Origin: VFJJ01 sp031362415 | GTDB taxonomy: Bacteria; Actinomycetota; Acidimicrobiia; IMCC26256; VFJJ01 | Length of the DNA stretch: 10,180 nt | Assembly: GCA_031362415.1 (NCBI GenBank) | Contig: JANLSK010000113.1 | Span: 1-10,180, forward strand | Reading direction: 5' to 3' | Shown: one piece after another, positions 1 to 6,644 of the stretch | Layout of the letters: the number at the start of each line of letters is the position of its first letter | Numbering within the stretch: position 1 is the stretch's first letter | The notes under the pieces: model-generated | The model's database searches: none | Seen by the model: the letters and a program-made list of their open reading frames with translations, nothing else | Told to the model about the DNA's origin: nothing | Program-made: the position numbers and the translations under genes

Positions 1-493
1 CGGCGAACGTCGTGACCATCCCGAGCGCGAAATGAGGCTCTCCCTCGGCAGTCCCGACGAAACAGACGAGCGCGTAGTCGCCGGCGGTGACCCGGTTGGT
101 GATCACCGATGCCGAACTGCCGGCGTCGATGAACGGTGGCAGGCCCCGGAAGGCGTCCGGGTCGCCGTTGAACAACGCACCCGCGGCGGCCTCGTCCTCA
201 GACTGGAACGCCTCGATCACCTGCTGCTCGGTGACGCCGGCCTTGATCGGAAACAAGGCCGGTAGATGGAACTCGCCGCCGTCGTTCTCGAAGTCGATGC
301 GCATCAGGCCTTCGTTCACCTCACCTGACAGTGCGAAGGTGTAGTCGCCGGCCACGATCTTCAACCGGTTGTCGGCGGCCGCATCGGCAGCACTGTCGGC
401 GGCACCATCGTCATCGTCGTCACCACACGCCGCCGCCCCCGTCACCAACACCAGGGCCAGGGCGGCCGCGGTCACGTTCCGTCGTGTCCCCAT
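1..493 (-). CDS. Secreted lipoprotein with cupredoxin-like domain (3' end beyond window)
   Basis: Reading leftwards from ATG at 493, the frame stays open for 164 codons to the window edge, so the C-terminus is missing. An SD-like GAGGGAG lies 8 nt before the ATG. Residues 1-22 form a lipoprotein signal peptide: basic RR at 4-5, a hydrophobic Ala/Leu/Val stretch, then AAAC with lipid-modified Cys23, followed by an acidic Asp/Ala-rich linker (24-41). The rest looks like a single beta-sandwich domain of plastocyanin/cupredoxin type. His76 follows a 'FENDGGEF' strand, and near the present end 'YALVCF' and 'PHFALGM' supply Cys144, His154 and Met159, an arrangement like type-1 copper ligands (His, Cys, His, Met), although the Cys-His spacing is wider than in classic plastocyanins. 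Copper binding is inferred. It would be anchored to the outer face of the membrane. It is divergent from the response regulator, and no functional link to it is evident. Confidence 0.8.
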   Translation of the reverse strand, partial: MGTRRNVTAAALALVLVTGAAACGDDDDDGAADSAADAAADNRLKIVAGDYTFALSGEVNEGLMRIDFENDGGEFHLPALFPIKAGVTEQQVIEAFQSEDEAAAGALFNGDPDAFRGLPPFIDAGSSASVITNRVTAGDYALVCFVGTAEGEPHFALGMVTTFA

Positions 494-695
494 GAGATTC
501 GCTCCCTCGTTGAGTCGAGCTCAAGCGAGCTCATTGGTTCGGCGGTAACGGGTCTTCCATCGGTACCGACGTACGACGAGCATCCTCGGGTGACGCCGAT
601 CGAGGAAGGGCGCCACCCCTCCCTCGTTGGTGATGCCAGCCGAACCAGGCCCAGGGATCAGCGCGACGACGGTCGTGGTCCGTACGATTCGGGCC
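494..695. promoter_or_regulatory. Divergent intergenic region between lipoprotein and response regulator
   Basis: About 200 bp must hold the promoters of both divergent genes. Two structures are visible. The octamer CGAGCTCA occurs twice, at 516-523 and 526-533 (10-bp period), just upstream of the lipoprotein start; this also forms a GAGCTC-AAGC-GAGCTC dyad. At 602-625 a purine arm (GAGGAAGGG) faces a pyrimidine arm (CCCTCCCTC), giving a hairpin with 8 of 9 pairs. Neither can be assigned to a known regulator from sequence alone. Confidence 0.4.
683..688 (+). promoter_or_regulatory. Possible -10 element (TACGAT) for a leaderless response-regulator mRNA
   Basis: TACGAT fits the TAnnnT actinobacterial -10 pattern and ends 7 nt before GTG 696. 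Transcription would therefore start at or next to the start codon, giving a leaderless mRNA. No convincing -35 hexamer is seen at 16-18 bp spacing, and no Shine-Dalgarno sequence precedes 696, which agrees with leaderless initiation. This is an inference from one short motif. Confidence 0.3.
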
Positions 696-1385
696 GTGCC
701 GATCAGGGTGGTGGTGGCCGACGACAACTATCTCGTTCGGGAGGGCCTGGTCCGGCTCCTCGCCCGGGTCGACGACATGGAGGTGGTCGCGTCGGCCGAT
801 GACCTCGATGGCCTCTTGGCCGCCGTCGAGGCTCACGGGCCCGACGTGGTCATCACCGACATCCGCATGCCCCCGACCGGGACCGACGAAGGTGTCCGCG
901 CCGCGAACCTCTTGCGCGTGAGTCATCCGTCGGTGGGGGTGGTGGTGCTGAGCCAATACGCCAGTGCCGGATACGCCTTGGCGTTGCTCGACGACGGCTC
1001 CGACGGTCGGGCCTACCTGCTCAAGGACCGTGTCTCCGACGTCGACCAGCTCGCCGCGGCCATCCGGAGCGTCGCCGCCGGGGGCTCGGTCGTCGACCCC
1101 AAGGTCGTCGAGGAGCTCGTTGCCGCCCGCACCCGGGCCCGACGGTCGCCCGTCAACTTCCTGACGGTGCGAGAGCGGGAGATCATGGGCGAGATGGCCC
1201 AGGGCAAGAGCAACGCGGCCATCGCCGCCGCGCTGCGCCTCTCCGACCGGGCCGTCGAGAAGCACATCAACTCCATCTTCTCCAAGCTGAACCTGAACGA
1301 GGAGCCCGATGTGAACCGGCGGGTCAAGGCCGTGCTGGTGTTCCTCGCCGACGGGGGAGGCCAGCACCCCCCGGCAGGGTCGTGA
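696..1385 (+). CDS. NarL/LuxR-family two-component response regulator
   Basis: This 229-aa DNA-binding response regulator has the usual NarL/FixJ family length. The receiver domain (about 1-120) shows the acidic pair Asp9-Asp10, phospho-acceptor Asp55 in 'VVITDIRMP', Ser86 in 'VVLSQYA' and Lys110 in 'AYLLKD'. The C-terminal LuxR-type helix-turn-helix (about 154-205) reads 'LTVREREIM', 'KSNAAIAAALRLSDRAVEKH' and 'IFSKLNL', all family hallmarks. I chose GTG 696 because 'MPIRVVVADD' is the normal family N-terminus; the frame is open further upstream (TTG 627, GTG 630, ATG 633), but those residues resemble no receiver domain. It lies 91 bp before a second receiver protein on the same strand and is convergent with the kinase at 1955-4060, whose HPK7 type is the usual partner class. 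It is the most likely transcription factor for the dyad upstream of the permeases, an inference from class and proximity. Confidence 0.92.
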   Translation: MPIRVVVADDNYLVREGLVRLLARVDDMEVVASADDLDGLLAAVEAHGPDVVITDIRMPPTGTDEGVRAANLLRVSHPSVGVVVLSQYASAGYALALLDDGSDGRAYLLKDRVSDVDQLAAAIRSVAAGGSVVDPKVVEELVAARTRARRSPVNFLTVREREIMGEMAQGKSNAAIAAALRLSDRAVEKHINSIFSKLNLNEEPDVNRRVKAVLVFLADGGGQHPPAGS

Positions 1386-1423
1386 CAGCATGGTTCTCAG
1401 GCGGCCGCCCCGGGTGCGATCAT

Positions 1424-1435
1424 GTGGTTGTCACC
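1424..1435 (+). promoter_or_regulatory. Weak, gapped resemblance to the permease dyad upstream of the receiver gene
   Basis: GTGGTTGTCACC matches GTGGTGTTGTCACC from the permease elements if 2 nt are deleted. It ends 41 nt before the ATG at 1477. The inverted symmetry is lost, so this may be a degenerate site or chance. TTGTCA within it (1429-1434) also resembles a -35 hexamer, but no good -10 follows. Confidence 0.15.
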
Positions 1436-1476
1436 CCGACCCCGCGTCGATCGTCGAGCTCTGAGAGCAGCCCGTC

Positions 1477-1872
1477 ATGACCGAGCCCGTCAGCAACGTC
1501 GATGTCCTGATCGTCGACGACCAGCCACCGTTCCGGGCCGCCGCTCGGGCCGTGGTCGCGCGGGTTGCGGGTTTCACGTTGGTCGGCGAGGCCGAGTCGG
1601 GCGAGGAGGCGATTGCCTTGCACGGCGACCTCCGGCCCGGCCTGGTGCTCATGGACATCAACATGGGCGGAATCGATGGCATCGAGGCCACCCGCCAGAT
1701 CACCGCCGCCGATCCGGCCACGATGGTGGTGCTGGTCTCGACCTACCAGCTCGACGAGCTGCCGCCCGGCGCCCGGACCAGTGGCGCCAAGGCGTACGTG
1801 AACAAGGACGAGCTGAGCCCCCGGGTGCTGCGCCGTCTCTGGGCCGACGGCGGCGATCCCGCCTGGGCCTGA
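1477..1872 (+). CDS. Stand-alone receiver-domain response regulator (no output domain)
   Basis: This 131-aa protein consists almost entirely of one receiver domain. It has Asp14-Asp15 in 'VLIVDDQ', phospho-acceptor Asp60 in 'LVLMDINM', Ser88/Thr89 in 'VVLVSTY' and Lys110 in 'AYVNKDE', so the phosphorylation machinery appears intact. After 'ELSPRVLRRLW' it stops, with no LuxR helix-turn-helix or other effector. ATG 1477 is preceded by GAGAG with 9 nt spacing, and the start leaves a normal receiver N-terminus. The frame ends cleanly at a stop followed by a strong hairpin, and nothing like an HTH can be seen in the 82 bp before the next gene, so it does not look like a recent truncation. Single-domain receivers usually act as phosphate sinks, phosphorelay intermediates or protein-protein switches. 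Here it probably takes phosphate from the adjacent kinase, competing with or modulating the full regulator just upstream; that role is inferred. Confidence 0.88.
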   Translation: MTEPVSNVDVLIVDDQPPFRAAARAVVARVAGFTLVGEAESGEEAIALHGDLRPGLVLMDINMGGIDGIEATRQITAADPATMVVLVSTYQLDELPPGARTSGAKAYVNKDELSPRVLRRLWADGGDPAWA

Positions 1873-1893
1873 GCGTGCGTGATCGTCCACCGC

Positions 1894-1941
1894 CAACTGT
1901 CTGCGGGGGTACCCGAATACGGGTACCCACGCTGACAGTTG
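1894..1941. terminator. Large hairpin between convergent genes, probable bidirectional terminator
   Basis: Outer arms CAACTGTC and GACAGTTG, middle arms GCG and CGC, and inner arms GGGTACCCG and CGGGTACCC pair in register. That gives 20 pairs in the outer 22 positions, with two isolated mismatches (1902:1933 and 1906:1929), closing on a small A/T-containing loop at 1916-1919. It starts 22 nt after the stop of the receiver gene and ends 13 nt before the kinase stop codon, as expected for a shared terminator. Neither side has a U-tract, so it is not a canonical E. coli-type intrinsic terminator; U-less stem terminators have been proposed in actinobacteria. Confidence 0.7.
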
Positions 1942-1954
1942 AAGTGTGCCCGGG

Positions 1955-4060
1955 TTACGACGGACCGAGGGGGATGGAGCCGGTGATGCGGGTGCCGGCG
2001 CCGGGCGAGGACGAGACGGTGAGGGTCCCGTCGAACACGCCGAGGCGGTCGGTCATGTTCACGAAGCCGTGGCCGACCCGTCGGGCGCCCGCCACCGACG
2101 CACCCGCTGCCGACGCGGTCGAGGGAGTGGACGGCCCAGGCGTGAAGCCGGCACCGTCGTCGGCGACCTCGAAGCGCAGCACGCCGGCATCGTCCCAGAC
2201 GCGGACCAGGGCGCTGGCCCCGGCGCCGGCGTGCTTGCCGGCGTTCTGCAACGCCTCCAGGCAACAGAAGTAGACGGCGGCCTCGACCTCACTCGGGTAC
2301 CGGCCGATCCCGTCGAGCTCGACCGAGGTGACCAGCGCCGCCCGGGTGGCCGCGGCCGGGAGAGCCTCGCCCAGCCCGCCGCTCATCAGCAGCGGCGGGA
2401 AGATCCCATGCGCCAGCGCCCGCAGCTCGGCGATGGCGTCGGTGAGGTCGCTGCGCAGCTCGTCGATGAGCCCGATGGCGTCGGCGGTGTCGCCGTCCTC
2501 GATGGAGTCATGCGCCAGGCGCAGCTTCACCGCCATGGCCACGAGGTGTTGCTGGGCGCCGTCGTGCAGGTTGCGTTCGAGCTTGCGACGCTCGGCGTCG
2601 CCGGCCGCGACGATGCGGGTGCGCGAGTCACGCAGCTCGACGTTGCGCGACTGGAGCTCCTCGAGCGATGCCTGCAGGGCCGAGTCGAGCTGCACGTTGT
2701 GCAACGCCAAGCCCACCTGGCGGGCCAGCTCGGTGAGCACTCGATCGCCCTCGTCGTCGAACGGCTCGCCGTCGGCCCGGCGCTCCAGCACGATCAGGCC
2801 CAGGAGCTTGCCCGTGTGGGCGATGGGGGCCACCCGGATCGTCTGAGCATCCCGGCCGTTGCTCTCGTCGGGAGCGAGCAGCGCGGGGATCCAGATCTCG
2901 ACCCAGGTGCCACCCGAGACCCCGGCCCGGGCCACCACGGGCAGCTCGCGTTCGCCGACCACCACGGGAGCCGCAGTTCGGTGGGGTACGCCCACGGCGA
3001 GCTCGTAGCGGCCGTCGGCGCCGGTCCAGATCTCAGCCGAGCGCAGCAACATCGTCTTGCGGAGAGACTCGGCGAGTTGCAGCAACAGCTCGTCCATGGG
3101 AATGGCCCGGGTGAGGCGCGAGCCGAACGTGCGGATGGTCTCGTCGGGCGCGACCCGTTCTCCGTACACGAGGCGATTGGCCCCGTCCTCCAGCCGGGAA
3201 CGGGCCCAGGGGTAGGCCATGGCGATGACCCCGGCCGCGACCATCGACAACAGGAGCATCCCGCGTTCACCGTCGTCGGGGCGCCGGCCCAGCCCGAGGA
3301 GCACGACCCCGTAGCCGGCGACCACCAGCACGGTGAGACCGGCCAGCGCCACCGAGTGGGTGAGCAGACGGTCGACCCGGCCCGCCAGCCGGGGGTCGGT
3401 GCCGGCGACGAGCGCCGGGGCGACGAGCCCGGTCGCGCCCAGGGCCACCGCAGCCACCTGGTGGGGCCAGTCGGCAAGGAGGTTCAGCGCCATGGTCACG
3501 AGGACGATCTCGCCCGCGACGGCGATGCCCCAGCCCACCCACTGGAGGCGCCGCCGGTCGAGTGCACTCGACGCCCGGTAGCGGGTGTTGGCGGCCGGGA
3601 ACGCCACCGCGGCGTACACGAGGGCGAGCGCGACGAAGGGCCACCGGCTGATCGACTCCGCGGTGTCGGCGGCGGCGGCGTCGTCGGTGGCGATGACGAG
3701 CGCGCCGAGGCCGGCGGCCACGACGTAACCGGCCGAGACGAGCCGACGATGGGCCCGACTCATGAGCCGACCGTCGGGCAGCGCCAGGAGGACGTGCATC
3801 GCGGCGGCGATGATCAGCGCCGCGACCAGGTGGGCCCCGGCCGCCCCGACATCGGCGGTCGACCATCCCGATCCCGCGGGATCGGGATCGGCACCCTGGC
3901 GCCAGGCCTGCATCGCCAACCCGATCCCGGCGAGGAGTGCGAGCCCCATCACCAGTCGCCCCATGGGCTCGGCCCGGCGTCGTCGCCAGAGCACGGCACC
4001 GGCGATGAGCCAGACTCCGGCCACGACGATGCCGACCACGAGCACGGCTCCCATCGTCAT
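1955..4060 (-). CDS. Membrane sensor histidine kinase, HPK7/NarX-like, with GAF domain
   Basis: This 701-aa sensor kinase starts at ATG 4060 (a second ATG lies at 4054). Residues 1-285 hold about eight hydrophobic segments (near 4-25, 33-51, 72-94, 108-125, 141-155, 174-195, 203-220, 235-257, with another at 267-283), including the 'LPDGRLMSRAHRRL' linker common in actinobacterial sensors. Residues about 305-455 resemble a GAF domain. A short coiled-coil-like helix (456-485) leads to a HisKA_3 dimerisation domain with 'RRKLERNLHDGAQQ', where His499 is the phospho-site. The ATPase domain shows an N box ('EALQNAGKHA', Asn606), a G1 box ('DDGAGF', 634-639) and a G2 box ('GHGFVNM', 663-669). It autophosphorylates at the membrane and would phosphorylate the NarL-type regulator and possibly the single-domain receiver. 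It lies downstream of the two permeases on the same strand, so it may be co-transcribed with them rather than with its regulators. The signal sensed is unknown. Confidence 0.93.
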   Translation of the reverse strand: MTMGAVLVVGIVVAGVWLIAGAVLWRRRRAEPMGRLVMGLALLAGIGLAMQAWRQGADPDPAGSGWSTADVGAAGAHLVAALIIAAAMHVLLALPDGRLMSRAHRRLVSAGYVVAAGLGALVIATDDAAAADTAESISRWPFVALALVYAAVAFPAANTRYRASSALDRRRLQWVGWGIAVAGEIVLVTMALNLLADWPHQVAAVALGATGLVAPALVAGTDPRLAGRVDRLLTHSVALAGLTVLVVAGYGVVLLGLGRRPDDGERGMLLLSMVAAGVIAMAYPWARSRLEDGANRLVYGERVAPDETIRTFGSRLTRAIPMDELLLQLAESLRKTMLLRSAEIWTGADGRYELAVGVPHRTAAPVVVGERELPVVARAGVSGGTWVEIWIPALLAPDESNGRDAQTIRVAPIAHTGKLLGLIVLERRADGEPFDDEGDRVLTELARQVGLALHNVQLDSALQASLEELQSRNVELRDSRTRIVAAGDAERRKLERNLHDGAQQHLVAMAVKLRLAHDSIEDGDTADAIGLIDELRSDLTDAIAELRALAHGIFPPLLMSGGLGEALPAAATRAALVTSVELDGIGRYPSEVEAAVYFCCLEALQNAGKHAGAGASALVRVWDDAGVLRFEVADDGAGFTPGPSTPSTASAAGASVAGARRVGHGFVNMTDRLGVFDGTLTVSSSPGAGTRITGSIPLGPS

Positions 4061-4185
4061 GGCGCCCCCCGCCCGTCGAGTCCGATGTCGCTGCGTTCGG
4101 CCGACGTTGCGTCGCGATCGTGCCCGTCGACGCTGATCGTGGCGCTGATGCTGGTGGTCGAGGTGGTGGAGGTGGCCGGGCGCAT
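4057..4185 (-). CDS. Possible small ORF (42 aa) between permease and kinase
   Basis: An ATG at 4185 lies two bases after the permease stop (TGATCATG), and the frame ends in a TGA that overlaps the kinase start (ATGA). The 42-residue product is Ser/Thr-rich at its N-terminus ('RPATSTTSTTSISATIS') and charged afterwards, without a membrane segment. A GAGAG lies 10 nt before the ATG. About 36 of 41 sense codons after the start end in G or C, close to coding genes here and higher than in the other two minus-strand frames. I recognise no family. The exact packing suggests translational coupling through the 127-bp gap, but a frame this short can stay open by chance in GC-rich DNA, and a plus-strand 44-codon frame at 4086-4219 overlaps it. 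Treat it as a candidate only. Confidence 0.3.
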   Translation of the reverse strand: MRPATSTTSTTSISATISVDGHDRDATSAERSDIGLDGRGAP

Positions 4186-4187
4186 GA

Positions 4188-6599
4188 TCATTCGGCTCTC
4201 AGCACGTCGGACGGCCTGAGCCGGCGGGCGTTGCGGGCGGGGGCCACGGCCGCCAGCCCGGCCAGCGCCAAGGCGCCCGGGACGGCCAGCCAGACCCAGC
4301 TCGGGTAGGAGACCGACGGCACCACGGTGACCCGCTCGGCGAGGTCGTAGACGACCACCCGGGCGGCGACGAGCCCCACGGGGAGGCCCATCGCCAGTCC
4401 CAGCACGCCGATGAGCGCCGCCTGCCAGGCCAGCGCCCGGCCGAGCTGGGCCCGGCTCACGCCCAGGGCCCGGTGGATCGCCAGCTCGCGGCGTCGCTGC
4501 CGGGTGGCGGTGTGCAAGGCGTAGAAGAGCGCCACGGCGCCGATGCCGGCGAGGAAGATCGCCAGGGCCGTGGGGACGCTGCCGAGCTCTCGGAGGTTCT
4601 CGACGTTGGCCGGTGGCTCGCCATCGGCGGTGAAGCCCGGGTACTCGTAGGCGAGTGCCTGCAGGGTGGTGGCGTCACGGGCGCCGGGGGCCAGCCGCAC
4701 CAGCACGGACGAGACGTCGTGAAGGTCACCGACGAGGAGGTCGATCCCGGGCCCGTCGAGCACCAGGCCACGGGCCGAGCTGTCCCTGCCCGGGCTCACG
4801 ATCACCCCCACTACGACGGCCTCCACGACCCCGATGTTGGTGAGCGTGACCGGCGAGCCGATCGTGGCCCCGACCGCGTCGAGCAGCCCGGGGCCGAGCG
4901 CCACCTCGGCCGGCCCGCTCGGGGCCCGACCCTCGAGGAGGACCGGGGCGATGGAGCCCTTGTGCGGCTCGAACACGGTCGGGTCGACCTCCACGGTCGC
5001 CTCGCCGCGGGGGCCGGCGAGGGTCGTGCCGTAACCGTTCTCCTGGGCCGTGGCGTCTCTGGCTGCCGTGACGGCATCGAAGCGCGGATCGGCCACGATG
5101 GCCTCGATGTCGAGCACCGATCCCAGCTCGTTGTCGATCGTCGCGTCGTAGTCGGCGCCGTACAGGCGTGGTGTGGCCAGCACATGGTCGATCGAGCCGT
5201 CGACGAGGCCGGCGGCGATCACCCCGACGATCCCGAGCGCGAGCCCGACCACACCGGCGCGCACGGGCGAGCCGGTACCCCCACTCGAGCGCCGGGTTCC
5301 CAGGTTCAACCCCACGACACGCGCCGGTGATCCGCCGGCCAGCCGGGTGAGCCATCTCGAGCTGCGGACCGGGCTCGGTGCGGCCCGATTCCTCGAACCA
5401 CGCGCCCGGGCTGTCCACGACGCCAGCACGATGCTCACCACCACGACACCAGCCAGCAGGACCGTCGCTCCCGTGACGAGCACCGAGCCGTCGAAGTCTC
5501 GCCCGGGGTAGGGCTCGGCCCTCCCGGCCAGCCCCACCGGAAGCACAGCCGATGCCAGCCAAGCCGTCCCGAGGGCACCGACAGCGCCGAAGGCGAGCGC
5601 CGGCGCCACGAGGGCCAGCCCGGCGCCGGCCTCCTGCCGGCGGGTGATGCCGAGCGCTCGACGGGCGTCGCGTTCGGCGGCTGCCAGGGCCATCTGACGC
5701 GCAAGCGCCTGGATGACCACGACCGATCCGGCGATGGCGCAGGCCAGTGCCGTCACCCCGAGCACCCCAACCTGCAGGTCGATGGCGTCGGCGCCCCGGG
5801 CCTCGAAGTCCTCCGTCGGTTGGACGTCAGCGCTGTCGCCGAACGCGGCCTGGAAGCGAGCGATCACGGCGTCGCGCGTACCCGGCGTGGTCCGCACCCT
5901 GATCCCGCACTCGCAGTGCCACATGTCGTGCGCGTACGACTCGAGGAATCCGGGGCCAACCGCGAGGAACGGATCGGGGTTGTCGGAGACGTCCTCGATC
6001 GTACGGAACACACCGACGATCGTGACCGTGGGGCGTGGCCCGGCCGGCGGTCCCGGGTCGACCTGCTCGTCGATCGGGCGCGACTCGTTGAACACCTGGA
6101 TCAGGAACTGCTCCTCGGTCATCGACCAGAGCGCGACCTGATCTCCGGGGCCCTTACCGAGCTGATCGGCCATGGCCTCGTTGACGATGACCTCGTCGGC
6201 CGCGGCGAGGTCGAGGTTGCGGCCCTGGACGATGAACACGTCGTCGTCACCGGAATCGCCAGCGCGCTCCGCGAGCCCGATCGAGAAGAAGTTCTCCGAC
6301 GGCTGCGGGGCCAGACCGAGCAGCACGTACGACCCAGCCGATGTCACGTCGGGATCGGCGACGATCCGCTCGAACGCGTCGTCGGGCAGCGTCGAGACGA
6401 AGTCGGGAGTGAGCACCTCGATGTTGGGCTCGGCCGTGGCCGCCGCTCCCCGGGCGAATGCCGTATCGGTGCGTCGAGCGCCCGCGACCGCCGCCAACAC
6501 GGCCCCACCCGAGATGGCAATGAGCAGCGCCACAGCGGCCAGCGACCCTCGCCGGCGCCGCCACTCGGCGCGCACCCAGAGCCAGACTGCACCCGTCAT
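4188..6599 (-). CDS. FtsX/MacB-type ABC transporter permease (permease 1)
   Basis: This 803-aa membrane subunit starts at ATG 6599, chosen because GAGGA sits 5 nt upstream and 'MTGAVWLWVRAEWRRRRGS' is a normal cytoplasmic start before TM1. ATG 6611 would add four residues. The layout is a duplicated FtsX design: TM1 (about 20-40), a large extracytoplasmic domain of MacB-PCD type (45-275), three TM helices (275-297, 325-352, 374-396), TM5 (448-465), a second extracytoplasmic domain (470-675), and three C-terminal TM helices (675-697, 723-750, 766-787). The coupling-helix motif 'RRRELAIHRALGVSRAQL' lies before TM7, with a related 'AERDARRALGITRRQ' in the first half. Such permeases pair with a separate ATPase and act on lipids, peptides or lipoproteins at the envelope rather than as typical importers; no ATPase is encoded in this window. 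An HCEC motif (His228, Cys229, Cys231) in the first outer domain is unusual. Substrate unknown. Confidence 0.9.
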   Translation of the reverse strand: MTGAVWLWVRAEWRRRRGSLAAVALLIAISGGAVLAAVAGARRTDTAFARGAAATAEPNIEVLTPDFVSTLPDDAFERIVADPDVTSAGSYVLLGLAPQPSENFFSIGLAERAGDSGDDDVFIVQGRNLDLAAADEVIVNEAMADQLGKGPGDQVALWSMTEEQFLIQVFNESRPIDEQVDPGPPAGPRPTVTIVGVFRTIEDVSDNPDPFLAVGPGFLESYAHDMWHCECGIRVRTTPGTRDAVIARFQAAFGDSADVQPTEDFEARGADAIDLQVGVLGVTALACAIAGSVVVIQALARQMALAAAERDARRALGITRRQEAGAGLALVAPALAFGAVGALGTAWLASAVLPVGLAGRAEPYPGRDFDGSVLVTGATVLLAGVVVVSIVLASWTARARGSRNRAAPSPVRSSRWLTRLAGGSPARVVGLNLGTRRSSGGTGSPVRAGVVGLALGIVGVIAAGLVDGSIDHVLATPRLYGADYDATIDNELGSVLDIEAIVADPRFDAVTAARDATAQENGYGTTLAGPRGEATVEVDPTVFEPHKGSIAPVLLEGRAPSGPAEVALGPGLLDAVGATIGSPVTLTNIGVVEAVVVGVIVSPGRDSSARGLVLDGPGIDLLVGDLHDVSSVLVRLAPGARDATTLQALAYEYPGFTADGEPPANVENLRELGSVPTALAIFLAGIGAVALFYALHTATRQRRRELAIHRALGVSRAQLGRALAWQAALIGVLGLAMGLPVGLVAARVVVYDLAERVTVVPSVSYPSWVWLAVPGALALAGLAAVAPARNARRLRPSDVLRAE

Positions 6600-6604
6600 C
6601 ACGG

Positions 6605-6609
6605 TCCTC
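6605..6609 (-). promoter_or_regulatory. Ribosome binding site deciding the permease 1 start
   Basis: On the minus strand GAGGA is followed by 5 nt and then ATG 6599. The upstream in-frame ATG 6611 overlaps this site and has only a weak GGA before it. This favours 6599 and excludes the long in-frame extension through the 42-bp element. Confidence 0.5.
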
Positions 6610-6644
6610 ATTGCGTCCAGTAGACCCCGGTTGCCTGACCGCGC

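Noticed and set aside
602..625. Purine/pyrimidine hairpin as a terminator
   Set aside because: It lies between divergent genes, where no transcript is expected to end; kept only as a note in the intergenic entry.
531..1391. 286-codon minus-strand open frame opposite the response regulator
   Set aside because: The plus strand has complete receiver and LuxR domains; the minus product is a compositional shadow.
1422..2273. 283-codon plus-strand frame overlapping the receiver gene and kinase 3' end
   Set aside because: It is an out-of-frame Arg/Pro-rich reading of the receiver gene that crosses the terminator hairpin and continues antisense to the kinase.
1946..4219. 757-codon open frame on the plus strand opposite the kinase
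   Set aside because: The minus strand carries an unmistakable histidine kinase with all motifs. The plus product is His/Asp/Gly/Arg-rich low-complexity sequence without domains, typical of antisense frames in GC-rich DNA.
4086..4219. 44-codon plus-strand frame with a hydrophobic stretch ('LIVALMLVVEVVEVAG')
   Set aside because: It could encode a small membrane peptide, but it runs into the 3' end of permease 1 antisense, has no good SD, and sits inside the longer antisense open frame. The minus-strand small ORF fits the gene packing better.
4473..6623. Two plus-strand open frames (4473-5330 and 5820-6623) opposite permease 1
   Set aside because: Low-complexity charged products, antisense to a clear membrane protein; no motif recognised.
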